From Caulobacter mirabilis (lineage in GTDB: Bacteria > Pseudomonadota > Alphaproteobacteria > Caulobacterales > Caulobacteraceae), in contig NZ_CP024201.1 in NCBI RefSeq assembly GCF_002749615.1, positions 3,763,001-3,827,000 on the forward strand: a stretch of DNA of 64,000 bases. The letters run 5' to 3'. The position numbers and the translations under genes are program-made. Of this stretch, positions 17,623-25,032 are shown one piece after another. Under the pieces are notes generated by a model. The model worked only from the letters and a program-made list of their open reading frames with translations, was not told where the DNA came from and did not search any database. How positions within the stretch are numbered: position 1 is the stretch's first letter; each line of letters opens with the position of its first letter.

Positions 17623-17676
17623 CCCACCGCATCGACAGCGGCGGCCTAGACCGTCGCCCGAACATCGAGAATCTCC

Positions 17677-18210
17677 ATGACCGAACCCTTCATCGGCGAG
17701 ATCCAGCTCTTCGGATTCCCCTTCGCCCCCGCCAAGTGGGCGACCTGCTCCGGCCAGCTGATCCCCATCCAACAGAACACCGCCCTGTTTTCCCTGCTCG
17801 GCACCCAGTACGGCGGCAACGGCACCACCAATTTCGCGCTGCCCAATTTTGGCCAGTACTCCCCTGACAACCAAGGCCAGGGCCCCGGTCTGACGCCCCG
17901 AACCGTGGGGGAAATGGTCGGGACGCCGACCGTGACCCTGCTCCAGAACGAAATGCCGGCCCACACCCACACCGCCCAGATCTACATGGCGCGGGGGGTC
18001 ACGGCCCGAGTCGGGACGCCGCAGGCCAACTCGGCGCCCAGCAACCCGACCGCCGCGCAGGGCTTCGTCACGACCGGCGCGCCCGACACCGTCCTGTCGC
18101 CGATGACCCTTGCCATGTCGGGAGGCGGCCTGCCGCACGAAAACAGCCAACCCTACCTGACGGTCAACTTCTCGATCGCCTTGCAGGGCGTGTTCCCGAG
18201 CTTCGGCTGA
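17677..18210 (+). CDS. Phage tail collar domain protein, copy 3
   Basis: A 177-residue tail-collar protein: MTEPFIGEIQLFGFPFAPAKW, CSGQLIPIQQNTALFSLLG, YGGNGTTNFALPNFGQYSP, HTHTAQIY, then LPHENSQPYLTVNFSIALQG and a C-terminal FPSFG. It follows copy 2 after 54 bp and precedes a GNAT gene by 13 bp. Function is unknown. The conserved HTH after the collar fold corresponds to the metal or trimer contact region of fibre tips. Confidence 0.92.
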   Translation: MTEPFIGEIQLFGFPFAPAKWATCSGQLIPIQQNTALFSLLGTQYGGNGTTNFALPNFGQYSPDNQGQGPGLTPRTVGEMVGTPTVTLLQNEMPAHTHTAQIYMARGVTARVGTPQANSAPSNPTAAQGFVTTGAPDTVLSPMTLAMSGGGLPHENSQPYLTVNFSIALQGVFPSFG

Positions 18211-18223
18211 CGCAGAGACACTC

Positions 18224-18739
18224 GTGCCCAAGCGTATCGACGCCCCCGCCGGCTGGTCCGCGCGGGGGCTTGTTCTTCGAAGCCGAACGGACGCCGACCG
18301 GCTGTTCCTGCGCCTCCTCTACGGCTCGTTCCGCGCTGAGGAGATGGCGCCCGTGCCGTGGCCCGAGGCGGTCAAGGCGCAGTTCCTGGACAGCCAGTTC
18401 GAGCTGCAGAACGTCCATTTCGACCACTTCCATGCCGACGCCGATTTCATGGTCGTCGAGGAGGCAGGCTTCCCGATCGGTCGCCTCTATCTGGATCGCA
18501 AGCCCGACGGCTGGCTGATCGTCGATGTCGGCTTCCTGCCGCACCGGCGCAGCGCCGGCCTGGGCGCCGAGCTGCTGCGCCACGCGCATCGCCGCGCTCG
18601 GCAGGCCGGAGCCCCGAGAGTCTGGCTCCACGTCGCGCCGTCCAACCCTCGGGCTCGGCAGCTCTATGAACGGCTGGGCTTCCGGCTGATCGAGGCCGAC
18701 GCAGGCCCCTACCTGGCGATGGAATGGCCGGTCAGTTGA
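18224..18739 (+). CDS. GNAT family N-acetyltransferase
   Basis: A 171-residue acetyltransferase. The acetyl-CoA loop is FLPHRRSAGLGAELLRHA (about residues 105-122), followed by LHVAPSNPRARQLYERLGF, the classical GNAT C-terminal half. It starts with GTG 18224, 13 bp after the third tail-collar gene, and probably shares that operon. It may acetylate one of the neighbouring proteins, but the sequence gives no direct evidence for the substrate. Its last 8 bp overlap the convergent DUF6916 gene. Confidence 0.88.
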   Translation: MPKRIDAPAGWSARGLVLRSRTDADRLFLRLLYGSFRAEEMAPVPWPEAVKAQFLDSQFELQNVHFDHFHADADFMVVEEAGFPIGRLYLDRKPDGWLIVDVGFLPHRRSAGLGAELLRHAHRRARQAGAPRVWLHVAPSNPRARQLYERLGFRLIEADAGPYLAMEWPVS

Positions 18740-19025
18740 AGACCGCCTGGTACAGGATCCCCTGAACGTCCCGTCCGACGGGGACCAGGAAGAGGTCCAC
18801 CGGCCCCATGGTCGCGTTGGTCAGGCGATAGGTCTTCTGCGGCAACACGACCGGCGAGCCGCTGCGAAACACCAACGAGAACGGAGCGCGCGACATGCCC
18901 GGAAAGGCGTGCGGCGTCAGCGCCTGCACCTCGACCAGCGTCATGGGCAGGCTGCTCTCGCCCAGGCTGACGTCGAACGTCTCGTTCGCCCGCCCCGCAA
19001 ACGCCTCACGTGACATAAGCTGCAC
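18732..19025 (-). CDS. DUF6916-like small protein
   Basis: A protein of 97 residues (94 from the internal ATG at 19016). The pattern LPMTLVEVQALTPHAFPG, then REAF... and APFSLVFRSGSPVVLPQKTYR, DLFLVPVGRDVQG and the terminal YQAVFN match a small uncharacterised family that I know as DUF6916. It typically sits next to tail-collar genes. I prefer GTG 19025 because GGGGAGGG lies 8 bp upstream. The gene is convergent with and overlaps the GNAT gene by 8 bp, and is divergent from the sulfotransferase. Function unknown. The small beta-rich look suggests a capping or chaperone protein, which is speculation. Confidence 0.75.
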   Translation of the reverse strand: MQLMSREAFAGRANETFDVSLGESSLPMTLVEVQALTPHAFPGMSRAPFSLVFRSGSPVVLPQKTYRLTNATMGPVDLFLVPVGRDVQGILYQAVFN

Positions 19026-19178
19026 CGCAAGCCCTCCCCGCCTGACTGCGCCTCCGAGGTTCGCGCGACTTTGGCGCCGATGCAACCATCGGAGGCTTGC
19101 GAAGGGCTGTGGCCGCTTGGCGCAGGCGACGATCCGGGCGAAGAAGGAGGCTCCGTCGCCCGCGCCCCAGGGACCTGT

Positions 19179-20810
19179 GTGATCGCTCCCCATCCCCTCG
19201 TCCTTGAAGCGCGGTCAGCCCTCCAGGCGGGCGACGCCCGACGCGCCTCCGCGGCCGCGGCAAAGCGGCTCCAGGCCGCTCCGGCCGATGTCGATGCGCT
19301 CGAAATCCGCTTCCTGGTCGCCCGGCAGATCGGAACCCCGGCCGAAGCGGAGACGATCCTGCGGCTCATCCTGGATCAGGCCCCCGAACTGGCCTGGGCG
19401 CACCACGATCTGGCGCAGCTTCTCGCGGGCGACGGCCGTCGCCACGACGCTCTCGCCGCCGCGGAGACGGCCGCCCGGCTGGACCCTGGCAACCCGCAGA
19501 CTCACCTCACCCTCGGCGCGCTGCTGTCCGAGGCAGGGGGCCTGGCGCCCGGCGAACATCACCTCCGCCAGGCGCTGGTCCACGCCGGCGAGCATCCCGC
19601 CATCCTGGCGCCCCTGGCCCTGAACCTGCTGACTCAGGGACAGCTGGACGAGGCCGAGCCTCTGTACGAGAAGCTGGAGCGCCTCGGCGCCTTGGACGTC
19701 CCGGCCCTGGCCCACTGGGCGAAGCTGCGCGAGGCCCGGGGCGACCTGGACGGCGCCCATCGCCTGCTCGATCGCGCAGAAGCCGGCGGCGGCGATGTGC
19801 GGCTGGGACGGGCGGTGGTGCTCGCGCGCGGCGGCCGCGCCGCCGAGGCGGTCGCTCTGCTCGACGCTCCGGGGCCGCGTTCTCTGTCGGCCGACGCCCA
19901 GCTCGAACGGGGCCGCCTGCGCGACCGGCTGGGCCGCCACGACGAGGCCTGGGCCGACTATGTCTCCGCCAAGGCGCGCCTCTCACAGGAGACGGGCCGT
20001 CGCTACGAGGCCGGCGCCGTGGGGGACCGGCTCAGCCGGCTGCAGCGCGCCTTCGCCCACCCCGCCATGCCGGTCTCGACCGTTCGCGAGGAACGGCCGC
20101 TTCCCGTCTTCATCCTGGGCTTTCCGCGGTCCGGAACCACCCTCGTCGAGCAGGTGCTGTCCAGCCATTCTCAAGTCCGGGCCGGCGGCGAACTGCCGTT
20201 CCTGGCCGAACTCGAGGACGTCGACCTGGGCGACCTGACCACCGCCGCCGTTCATCTGCGTGATCACTATCTGACGCGGGCCGAGGCCTATGGCCTACGC
20301 CGCCCCGGCGCGCGCTGGTTCACCGACAAGATGCCGCTCAACGACATCTGGCTGCCGCTGCTGCGGTTGGCCTTTCCCGACTCTCCGATCATCCGTGTGC
20401 GACGCCATCCCCTCGACGTCGCCGTCTCGATGCTGTCGCACCACCTGACCCACGGCTTCGACTGCGGCTACCGGATCGAGGACATCTTCGCGCATATGCG
20501 GGCGATGCAGACCCTGTCGGAGGCCTATGACGCCGCGGCCGGGGCGCCCTTCACGCTGCGCTACGAGGCCTTCGTCGCCGATCAGGAAGCGCTGACCCGC
20601 CAGATGCTGGCGCTGCTGGATCTGCCGCTCGAGCCGGCCTGTCTGACCTTCCACGAGAGCCGCCGCTACGCGCCGACGCCGAGCTACGCTCAGGTGACCG
20701 AGCCTCTGAATGATCGCTCCGTGGGCCGCTGGCGGCGCCATGCCGACCGTCTGGCGCCGTTCCTGCCGGCGTTGGCCGAATTGCTCGAAGCCCAGGGCTA
20801 CGCCGGCTAG
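19179..20810 (+). CDS. TPR-repeat sulfotransferase
   Basis: About 543 residues. The first half is a run of tetratricopeptide-like helices (for example AWAHHDLAQLLAGDGRRHDA, then AAETAARLDPGNPQTHLTLG). The second half is a PAPS-dependent sulfotransferase fold with the 5'-phosphosulfate loop VFILGFPRSGTTLVEQVLSS, the catalytic-region WFTDKMPLN, and the 3'-phosphate segment IIRVRRHPLDVAVSML. The frame is open back to 19071, but I choose GTG 19179 because AGGGA lies five bases upstream and the TPR homology starts there. Such proteins probably sulfate a carbohydrate or protein that the TPR half recruits. The gene ends overlapping nagE by 4 bp, tail to tail. Confidence 0.85.
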   Translation: MIAPHPLVLEARSALQAGDARRASAAAAKRLQAAPADVDALEIRFLVARQIGTPAEAETILRLILDQAPELAWAHHDLAQLLAGDGRRHDALAAAETAARLDPGNPQTHLTLGALLSEAGGLAPGEHHLRQALVHAGEHPAILAPLALNLLTQGQLDEAEPLYEKLERLGALDVPALAHWAKLREARGDLDGAHRLLDRAEAGGGDVRLGRAVVLARGGRAAEAVALLDAPGPRSLSADAQLERGRLRDRLGRHDEAWADYVSAKARLSQETGRRYEAGAVGDRLSRLQRAFAHPAMPVSTVREERPLPVFILGFPRSGTTLVEQVLSSHSQVRAGGELPFLAELEDVDLGDLTTAAVHLRDHYLTRAEAYGLRRPGARWFTDKMPLNDIWLPLLRLAFPDSPIIRVRRHPLDVAVSMLSHHLTHGFDCGYRIEDIFAHMRAMQTLSEAYDAAAGAPFTLRYEAFVADQEALTRQMLALLDLPLEPACLTFHESRRYAPTPSYAQVTEPLNDRSVGRWRRHADRLAPFLPALAELLEAQGYAG

Positions 20811-22531
20811 GCCAAGGCCGCCGCCACGCCGTCGGCGTTCTCGAGCAGAACATGGACGCTCCCGTCCAGGTGCACGACCGCCCGAGCTCCGAGATCGAGC
20901 AGCGCGTCCTCGCGAACCGCCGTGGCGTCCGCGACTTCCAGCCTCAGACGGCCGGCGACCGCTTGGAGCCGGCGGACATTGCCCGCACCGCCGAACGCCG
21001 CCAGCCAGGCGAGGCGATCCAATGCTGCCGGCGCGCCGGCTGCGGCCGGCCCGGGCTTTTCTTGGGGTTCACTCGACGCTGCACTGCCCGAAGCCGCGGC
21101 CGCGGCGCGGATCTCGCCGGCGACCTGGTCGGCGATCGGGCCCAGCACGACCTGCAGCGCGTTGGCCGAGGGACGAACCAGGCCGCGCGATCCGAGGCTC
21201 TTCAATGCAGCTTCGTCGACCCGAGCCTGATCCGCGACGACGAGGCGCAGCCGGGTTGTGCAGGCGTCGACCGTGACCAGGTTCTCCGCGCCGCCGAGCG
21301 CGGCCGCAAACTGTTCGCCTCGGCCGCCGCTGGCCAGGACGACCGCCGCGACAGGCGCATCCTCGGCCTCGCGGCCGGGCGTGCGCAGGTTGAACCGGGT
21401 GATCACGAACCGAAACACGCCGTAGTAGATGGCGAAGTAGACCAGCCCGATCGGGATCAGCATCAGCGGCCGGGTCGACTTGTTGAAGTTCAGCACATAG
21501 TCGATCGCCCCGGCGGAAAAACCGAAGCCCAGCTTCACCCCCAGAACGTCCATGAGAACCATGGCCGCCCCCGTCAGCACGGCGTGAAGCGCATAGAGCA
21601 GCGGGGCCAGGAACATGAAGGTGAACTCGATCGGCTCGGTCACCCCGGTCAGGAAGGCGGTGGCCGACATCGACAGCAGCATCCCGCCCACCGCCTTGCG
21701 GCGGTCCGGCCGGGCCGAGTGGTACATGGCCAGGCAGGCGGCGGGCAGGCCGAACATCATCACCGGGAAGAAGCCCGACATGAAGGCCCCGGCGCTGGGA
21801 TCGCCCGCGAAGAACCGGCGCAGATCGCCGGTGGCGCCGCCATACTCGCCGACCACGAACCAGGCGATGTTGTTCAGGATGTGATGCAGTCCGGTGACGA
21901 TCAGCAGCCGGTTCAGCACGCCGTAGACGAACAGGCCGATCTCGCCGGACGCGACGATGCCGCGGCTAAGGGCGTCAAAGCCATGGTCCAGGCCGGGGAA
22001 CCCCAGGCCCACGATCAGAGCGATCAGCAGGCCGCCGACGCCGCTGACGATCGGCACGAACCGCCGGCCGCCGAAGAAGGCCAGGTAGTCCGGCAGCTTG
22101 AAGTCGTGGAACCGGTTGTAGGCCGCCCCGGCCAGCAGGCCCGAAACGATGCCTATGGGCACCGACAGCTTGCCGGTCGCCTTGTCCTTGAAGGCGGCGC
22201 TGGCCAGATCGACGGCCGGACCCGTGAAATCCTTCAGCGCCTCGGGCGGCACGGTCATCAGCGCCTGGGCGCCCTCGACCGAGATCAGATAGCAGACCAC
22301 CCCGGCCAAGCCGGCCGCGCCGTTGTTGTCGCGCGCGAATCCGACCGCGACCCCGATGGCGAACAGCAGACCCAGGTTCGAAAACACGGCGTCGCCGGCC
22401 GCGGCCATGAACGGGATGTTCAGCAGATCCGGCTGCCCCAGGCGGAGCAGCAGACCCGCCACGGGCAGCACGGCGATCGGCAGCATCAGCGCGCGGCCGA
22501 GCGGCTGCAGCGCCTCCAGTGGCGACTTCAT
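20807..22531 (-). CDS. nagE: PTS N-acetylglucosamine transporter subunit IICB with an extra degenerate IIB domain
   Basis: A 574-residue membrane permease of the glucose/GlcNAc PTS family. The N-terminal IIC domain (to about residue 375) has MLPIAVLPVAGLLLRLG, ARDNNGAAGLAGVV, and the TGVTEPIEFTFMFLAP signature that is characteristic of this permease class. A IIB domain follows, with phosphorylated Cys in VDACTTRLRL. A second IIB-like domain at the C-terminus (from about residue 500) keeps the fold but reads LQAVAGRLRLEV, so Val replaces Cys. It imports and phosphorylates GlcNAc to GlcNAc-6-P using the neighbouring EIIA-HPr-EI fusion, with which its start overlaps (ATGA at 22528-22531). There is no IIA domain, unlike enterobacterial NagE. 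Confidence 0.95.
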   Translation of the reverse strand: MKSPLEALQPLGRALMLPIAVLPVAGLLLRLGQPDLLNIPFMAAAGDAVFSNLGLLFAIGVAVGFARDNNGAAGLAGVVCYLISVEGAQALMTVPPEALKDFTGPAVDLASAAFKDKATGKLSVPIGIVSGLLAGAAYNRFHDFKLPDYLAFFGGRRFVPIVSGVGGLLIALIVGLGFPGLDHGFDALSRGIVASGEIGLFVYGVLNRLLIVTGLHHILNNIAWFVVGEYGGATGDLRRFFAGDPSAGAFMSGFFPVMMFGLPAACLAMYHSARPDRRKAVGGMLLSMSATAFLTGVTEPIEFTFMFLAPLLYALHAVLTGAAMVLMDVLGVKLGFGFSAGAIDYVLNFNKSTRPLMLIPIGLVYFAIYYGVFRFVITRFNLRTPGREAEDAPVAAVVLASGGRGEQFAAALGGAENLVTVDACTTRLRLVVADQARVDEAALKSLGSRGLVRPSANALQVVLGPIADQVAGEIRAAAAASGSAASSEPQEKPGPAAAGAPAALDRLAWLAAFGGAGNVRRLQAVAGRLRLEVADATAVREDALLDLGARAVVHLDGSVHVLLENADGVAAALA

Positions 22532-25029
22532 GAGATCGCTCCCGTCAGGAAGGTCTGGGCCATGGCGCGCACGGCCTCGGCGGAGGGTTGCAGCAGGGCC
22601 CGTTCGGCCAGGGCCTCGCAGGCGTCACGCTTCAGCCGCCGGACCAGCGCCTTGATCTCCGGCACGGCCGAGGCGGTGGCTGACAGCTCGGTCACGCCCA
22701 GGCCGATCAGGATCGGCGCGGCGGCGGGATCGGCGGCCAGACCGCCGCAGACTCCGACCCAGCGCCCGTGGCGGCGCGCGCCCTGGGTGGTCTGCGCGAT
22801 CAGCCTGAGAACAGCGGGATGCAGGGCGTCTATGCGCGGGGCCAGCTCGGCGTTCCCACGATCCATGGCCAGCGTGTACTGGGTCAGATCGTTGGTTCCG
22901 ATCGACAGGAAGTCGGCTTCGGCCGCCAGCAGATCGGCGGTGAGCGCGGCCGCGGGGGTCTCGACCATCACGCCCAACTCGACCCGCTCTACGACGCCCA
23001 GGTCGCGCCGCGCTTCGTCGAGCACCGCGCGGACCGCGCGCAGCTCGTCCAGCCCGCTGACCATGGGGATCATGATCCGGCACTGGCCGATCGGCTTCAC
23101 CCTGAGGATGGCCCGCAGCTGGGCGCGCAGCAGCTGCGGTCGCCAAAGGCTGACCCGCACGCCGCGTAGCCCGAGGGCCGGGTTCTCCTCCGTCGGCAGC
23201 GCCAGATAGGGCGCGTCCTTGTCGCCGCCGACGTCCAGGGTCCGCACGATCAGCGGCCGCCCCTCGAGCGCCGAGGCGATCGCCTGGTACTGACGATGCT
23301 GCTCATCCTCGTCCGGGGGCGTCTCGCGATCGAGGAACAGGAATTCCGTGCGCAGCAAACCGCACCCTTCGGCGCCGGAAGCCGTGGCCGCGACGGCGTC
23401 CGCCAGCGAGCCGACATTGGCGAACACCTCGATACGGCCGCCGTCGGCCATACGCCCGGGCTCATGCGCCGCGGCCCGCGCCGCCGCGCGACGCTCGTGA
23501 CGGACGGCGATGGCGCTCTGAGCGGTCTCCAGCGCCCCGGCGTCCGGCGCCACGCGCAGGAGGCCGCTGTCGGCGTCAAGGATCAGAGTCGTCCCGTCAG
23601 CGATCGCGGTCACGCCCGCGCCCGCCGCGACCAAGGCCGGCAGGCCCAGGGCTGCGGCCAGGATCGCCACGTGCGAAGTGGGCCCGCCGCGCCCGACGCA
23701 GAGACCGGCCAACCCGGCGCTGTCGAGACCCATGAGTTGCGAGGGCAGAAGATCCTCGGCCAGGAGGATCGAGCCGGGCGGCGGCGCGATCGTCGCCTCC
23801 GCCTCGCCTGACAGGATGGCCAGCACCTGGTGTTCCAGATCCAGAAGATCGTCGACCCGCTCGGCCAGGCGACGGTCGCCCATCGCCTTCAGCGCATCGA
23901 CATAGCCGCCGATCGCCGCCCGCCAGGCGAAGCCGGCGCTGCGTCCTTCGGCGATCGCGCGGCGCGCCGCGGCGGTCAGTTCCGGATCCTCGAGGAAGGC
24001 GAGATGCGCGCCCAATATGCCGCGACGAGCCTTGTCGCCGCCCTCCGCCGCAGCCTCGATCCGACGACGGACGATATCGACGGCTTCGGCCAGGGCCGCC
24101 TGTTCCTGCGCCAGGCCGCGGCCATCCTCAGCCACGGTGATCGCCCGGGCCGACAGCCGAAAGGCTTTGCCAATGGCCAATCCGGGCGCCGCCGTGACGC
24201 CGCGCAGAACGCCGACTTCGGTCGGGGCTTGAGGCGTGACCGGGGCCGGAGCCTCCTCGATGGGCGCCTCGGCTTCCTCGCCGGCGCCGTCCTCGATCAG
24301 TCGGGCCAGGGCTGCGACCGCGGCCTCCGCGTCCGGCCCGGACGCGGTCAGGGTGATTTCGTCGCCATGGCGAATGGCCAGGGACATCAGCCCCACCGGA
24401 CTGCGTGCGCTGGCGCTGCGATTGAACGCCAGGACCCGCACCTCGGCCGCGAACCGCCGCGCGGCGTCGCTGATCCGCGCCGCGGGCCGGGCGTGGACCC
24501 CGTGCGGCAGCGGCACGACCAGGGTCCGCGAGACGCCGCCCGCAGCGACAGCCTCAGCCGCCGCCACCGTCGCGCCCTTCAGGATCATCAGCGGCTCGCC
24601 GACCTTGATCCTGTGATCGATCTCGCGCCGTTCGATGGCGAAGGCCTCGCCGTTGGCCACGATCACCGGCGTCATCAGGCTGGGAGCCGACTGCGAGAGC
24701 CGGTCAAGGTCGAAGGCCAGCAGCGGTTGGCCCGCCGCTACGGTCGCGCCTTCCTCGACCAGGACCTCGAAACCCTCGCCGCCCAGGGCGACGGTGTCGA
24801 GCCCGAGGTGCATCAGGATCTCGGCGCCTTCGGGCGTCACCAGGGTGACGGCGTGGCGCGCGCGATGGATGGAAGCGATCCGCCCCGCGCAGGGCGCATG
24901 CAGACGAGAGCCGGTGGGGTCGATGGCCACGCCGTCGCCGAGCATTCGCCCCGCGAAGACCGGGTCCGGCGTTTCCGTCAGCGGCGCGACCCAGCCATCC
25001 AGCGGCGAAACGAGAACGATCTGGACCAC
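22528..25029 (-). CDS. PTS EIIA-HPr-EI fusion phosphotransferase for GlcNAc
   Basis: An 833-residue soluble PTS fusion. Domain 1 (about 1-150) is EIIA of the glucose type, with the phospho-His in ILMHLGLDTVAL. Domain 2 (about 165-250) is HPr, with PHGVHARPAARI. Domain 3 (about 275-833) is enzyme I: phospho-His in GRGGPTSHVAILA, the PEP site LSIGTNDLTQYTLAMDR, and the catalytic Cys region WVGVCGGLAADP. All phosphorelay residues are present, so the protein can carry phosphate from PEP to NagE by itself. It overlaps the nagE start and lies 3 bp from the GH20 gene, forming one operon. Confidence 0.95.
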   Translation of the reverse strand: MVQIVLVSPLDGWVAPLTETPDPVFAGRMLGDGVAIDPTGSRLHAPCAGRIASIHRARHAVTLVTPEGAEILMHLGLDTVALGGEGFEVLVEEGATVAAGQPLLAFDLDRLSQSAPSLMTPVIVANGEAFAIERREIDHRIKVGEPLMILKGATVAAAEAVAAGGVSRTLVVPLPHGVHARPAARISDAARRFAAEVRVLAFNRSASARSPVGLMSLAIRHGDEITLTASGPDAEAAVAALARLIEDGAGEEAEAPIEEAPAPVTPQAPTEVGVLRGVTAAPGLAIGKAFRLSARAITVAEDGRGLAQEQAALAEAVDIVRRRIEAAAEGGDKARRGILGAHLAFLEDPELTAAARRAIAEGRSAGFAWRAAIGGYVDALKAMGDRRLAERVDDLLDLEHQVLAILSGEAEATIAPPPGSILLAEDLLPSQLMGLDSAGLAGLCVGRGGPTSHVAILAAALGLPALVAAGAGVTAIADGTTLILDADSGLLRVAPDAGALETAQSAIAVRHERRAAARAAAHEPGRMADGGRIEVFANVGSLADAVAATASGAEGCGLLRTEFLFLDRETPPDEDEQHRQYQAIASALEGRPLIVRTLDVGGDKDAPYLALPTEENPALGLRGVRVSLWRPQLLRAQLRAILRVKPIGQCRIMIPMVSGLDELRAVRAVLDEARRDLGVVERVELGVMVETPAAALTADLLAAEADFLSIGTNDLTQYTLAMDRGNAELAPRIDALHPAVLRLIAQTTQGARRHGRWVGVCGGLAADPAAAPILIGLGVTELSATASAVPEIKALVRRLKRDACEALAERALLQPSAEAVRAMAQTFLTGAIS

Positions 25030-25032
25030 GCG

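Noticed and set aside
16534-18210. Prophage or tailocin remnant
   Set aside because: Only tail-collar domain proteins are present. There is no sheath, tube, baseplate, capsid, lysis or integrase gene on either side.
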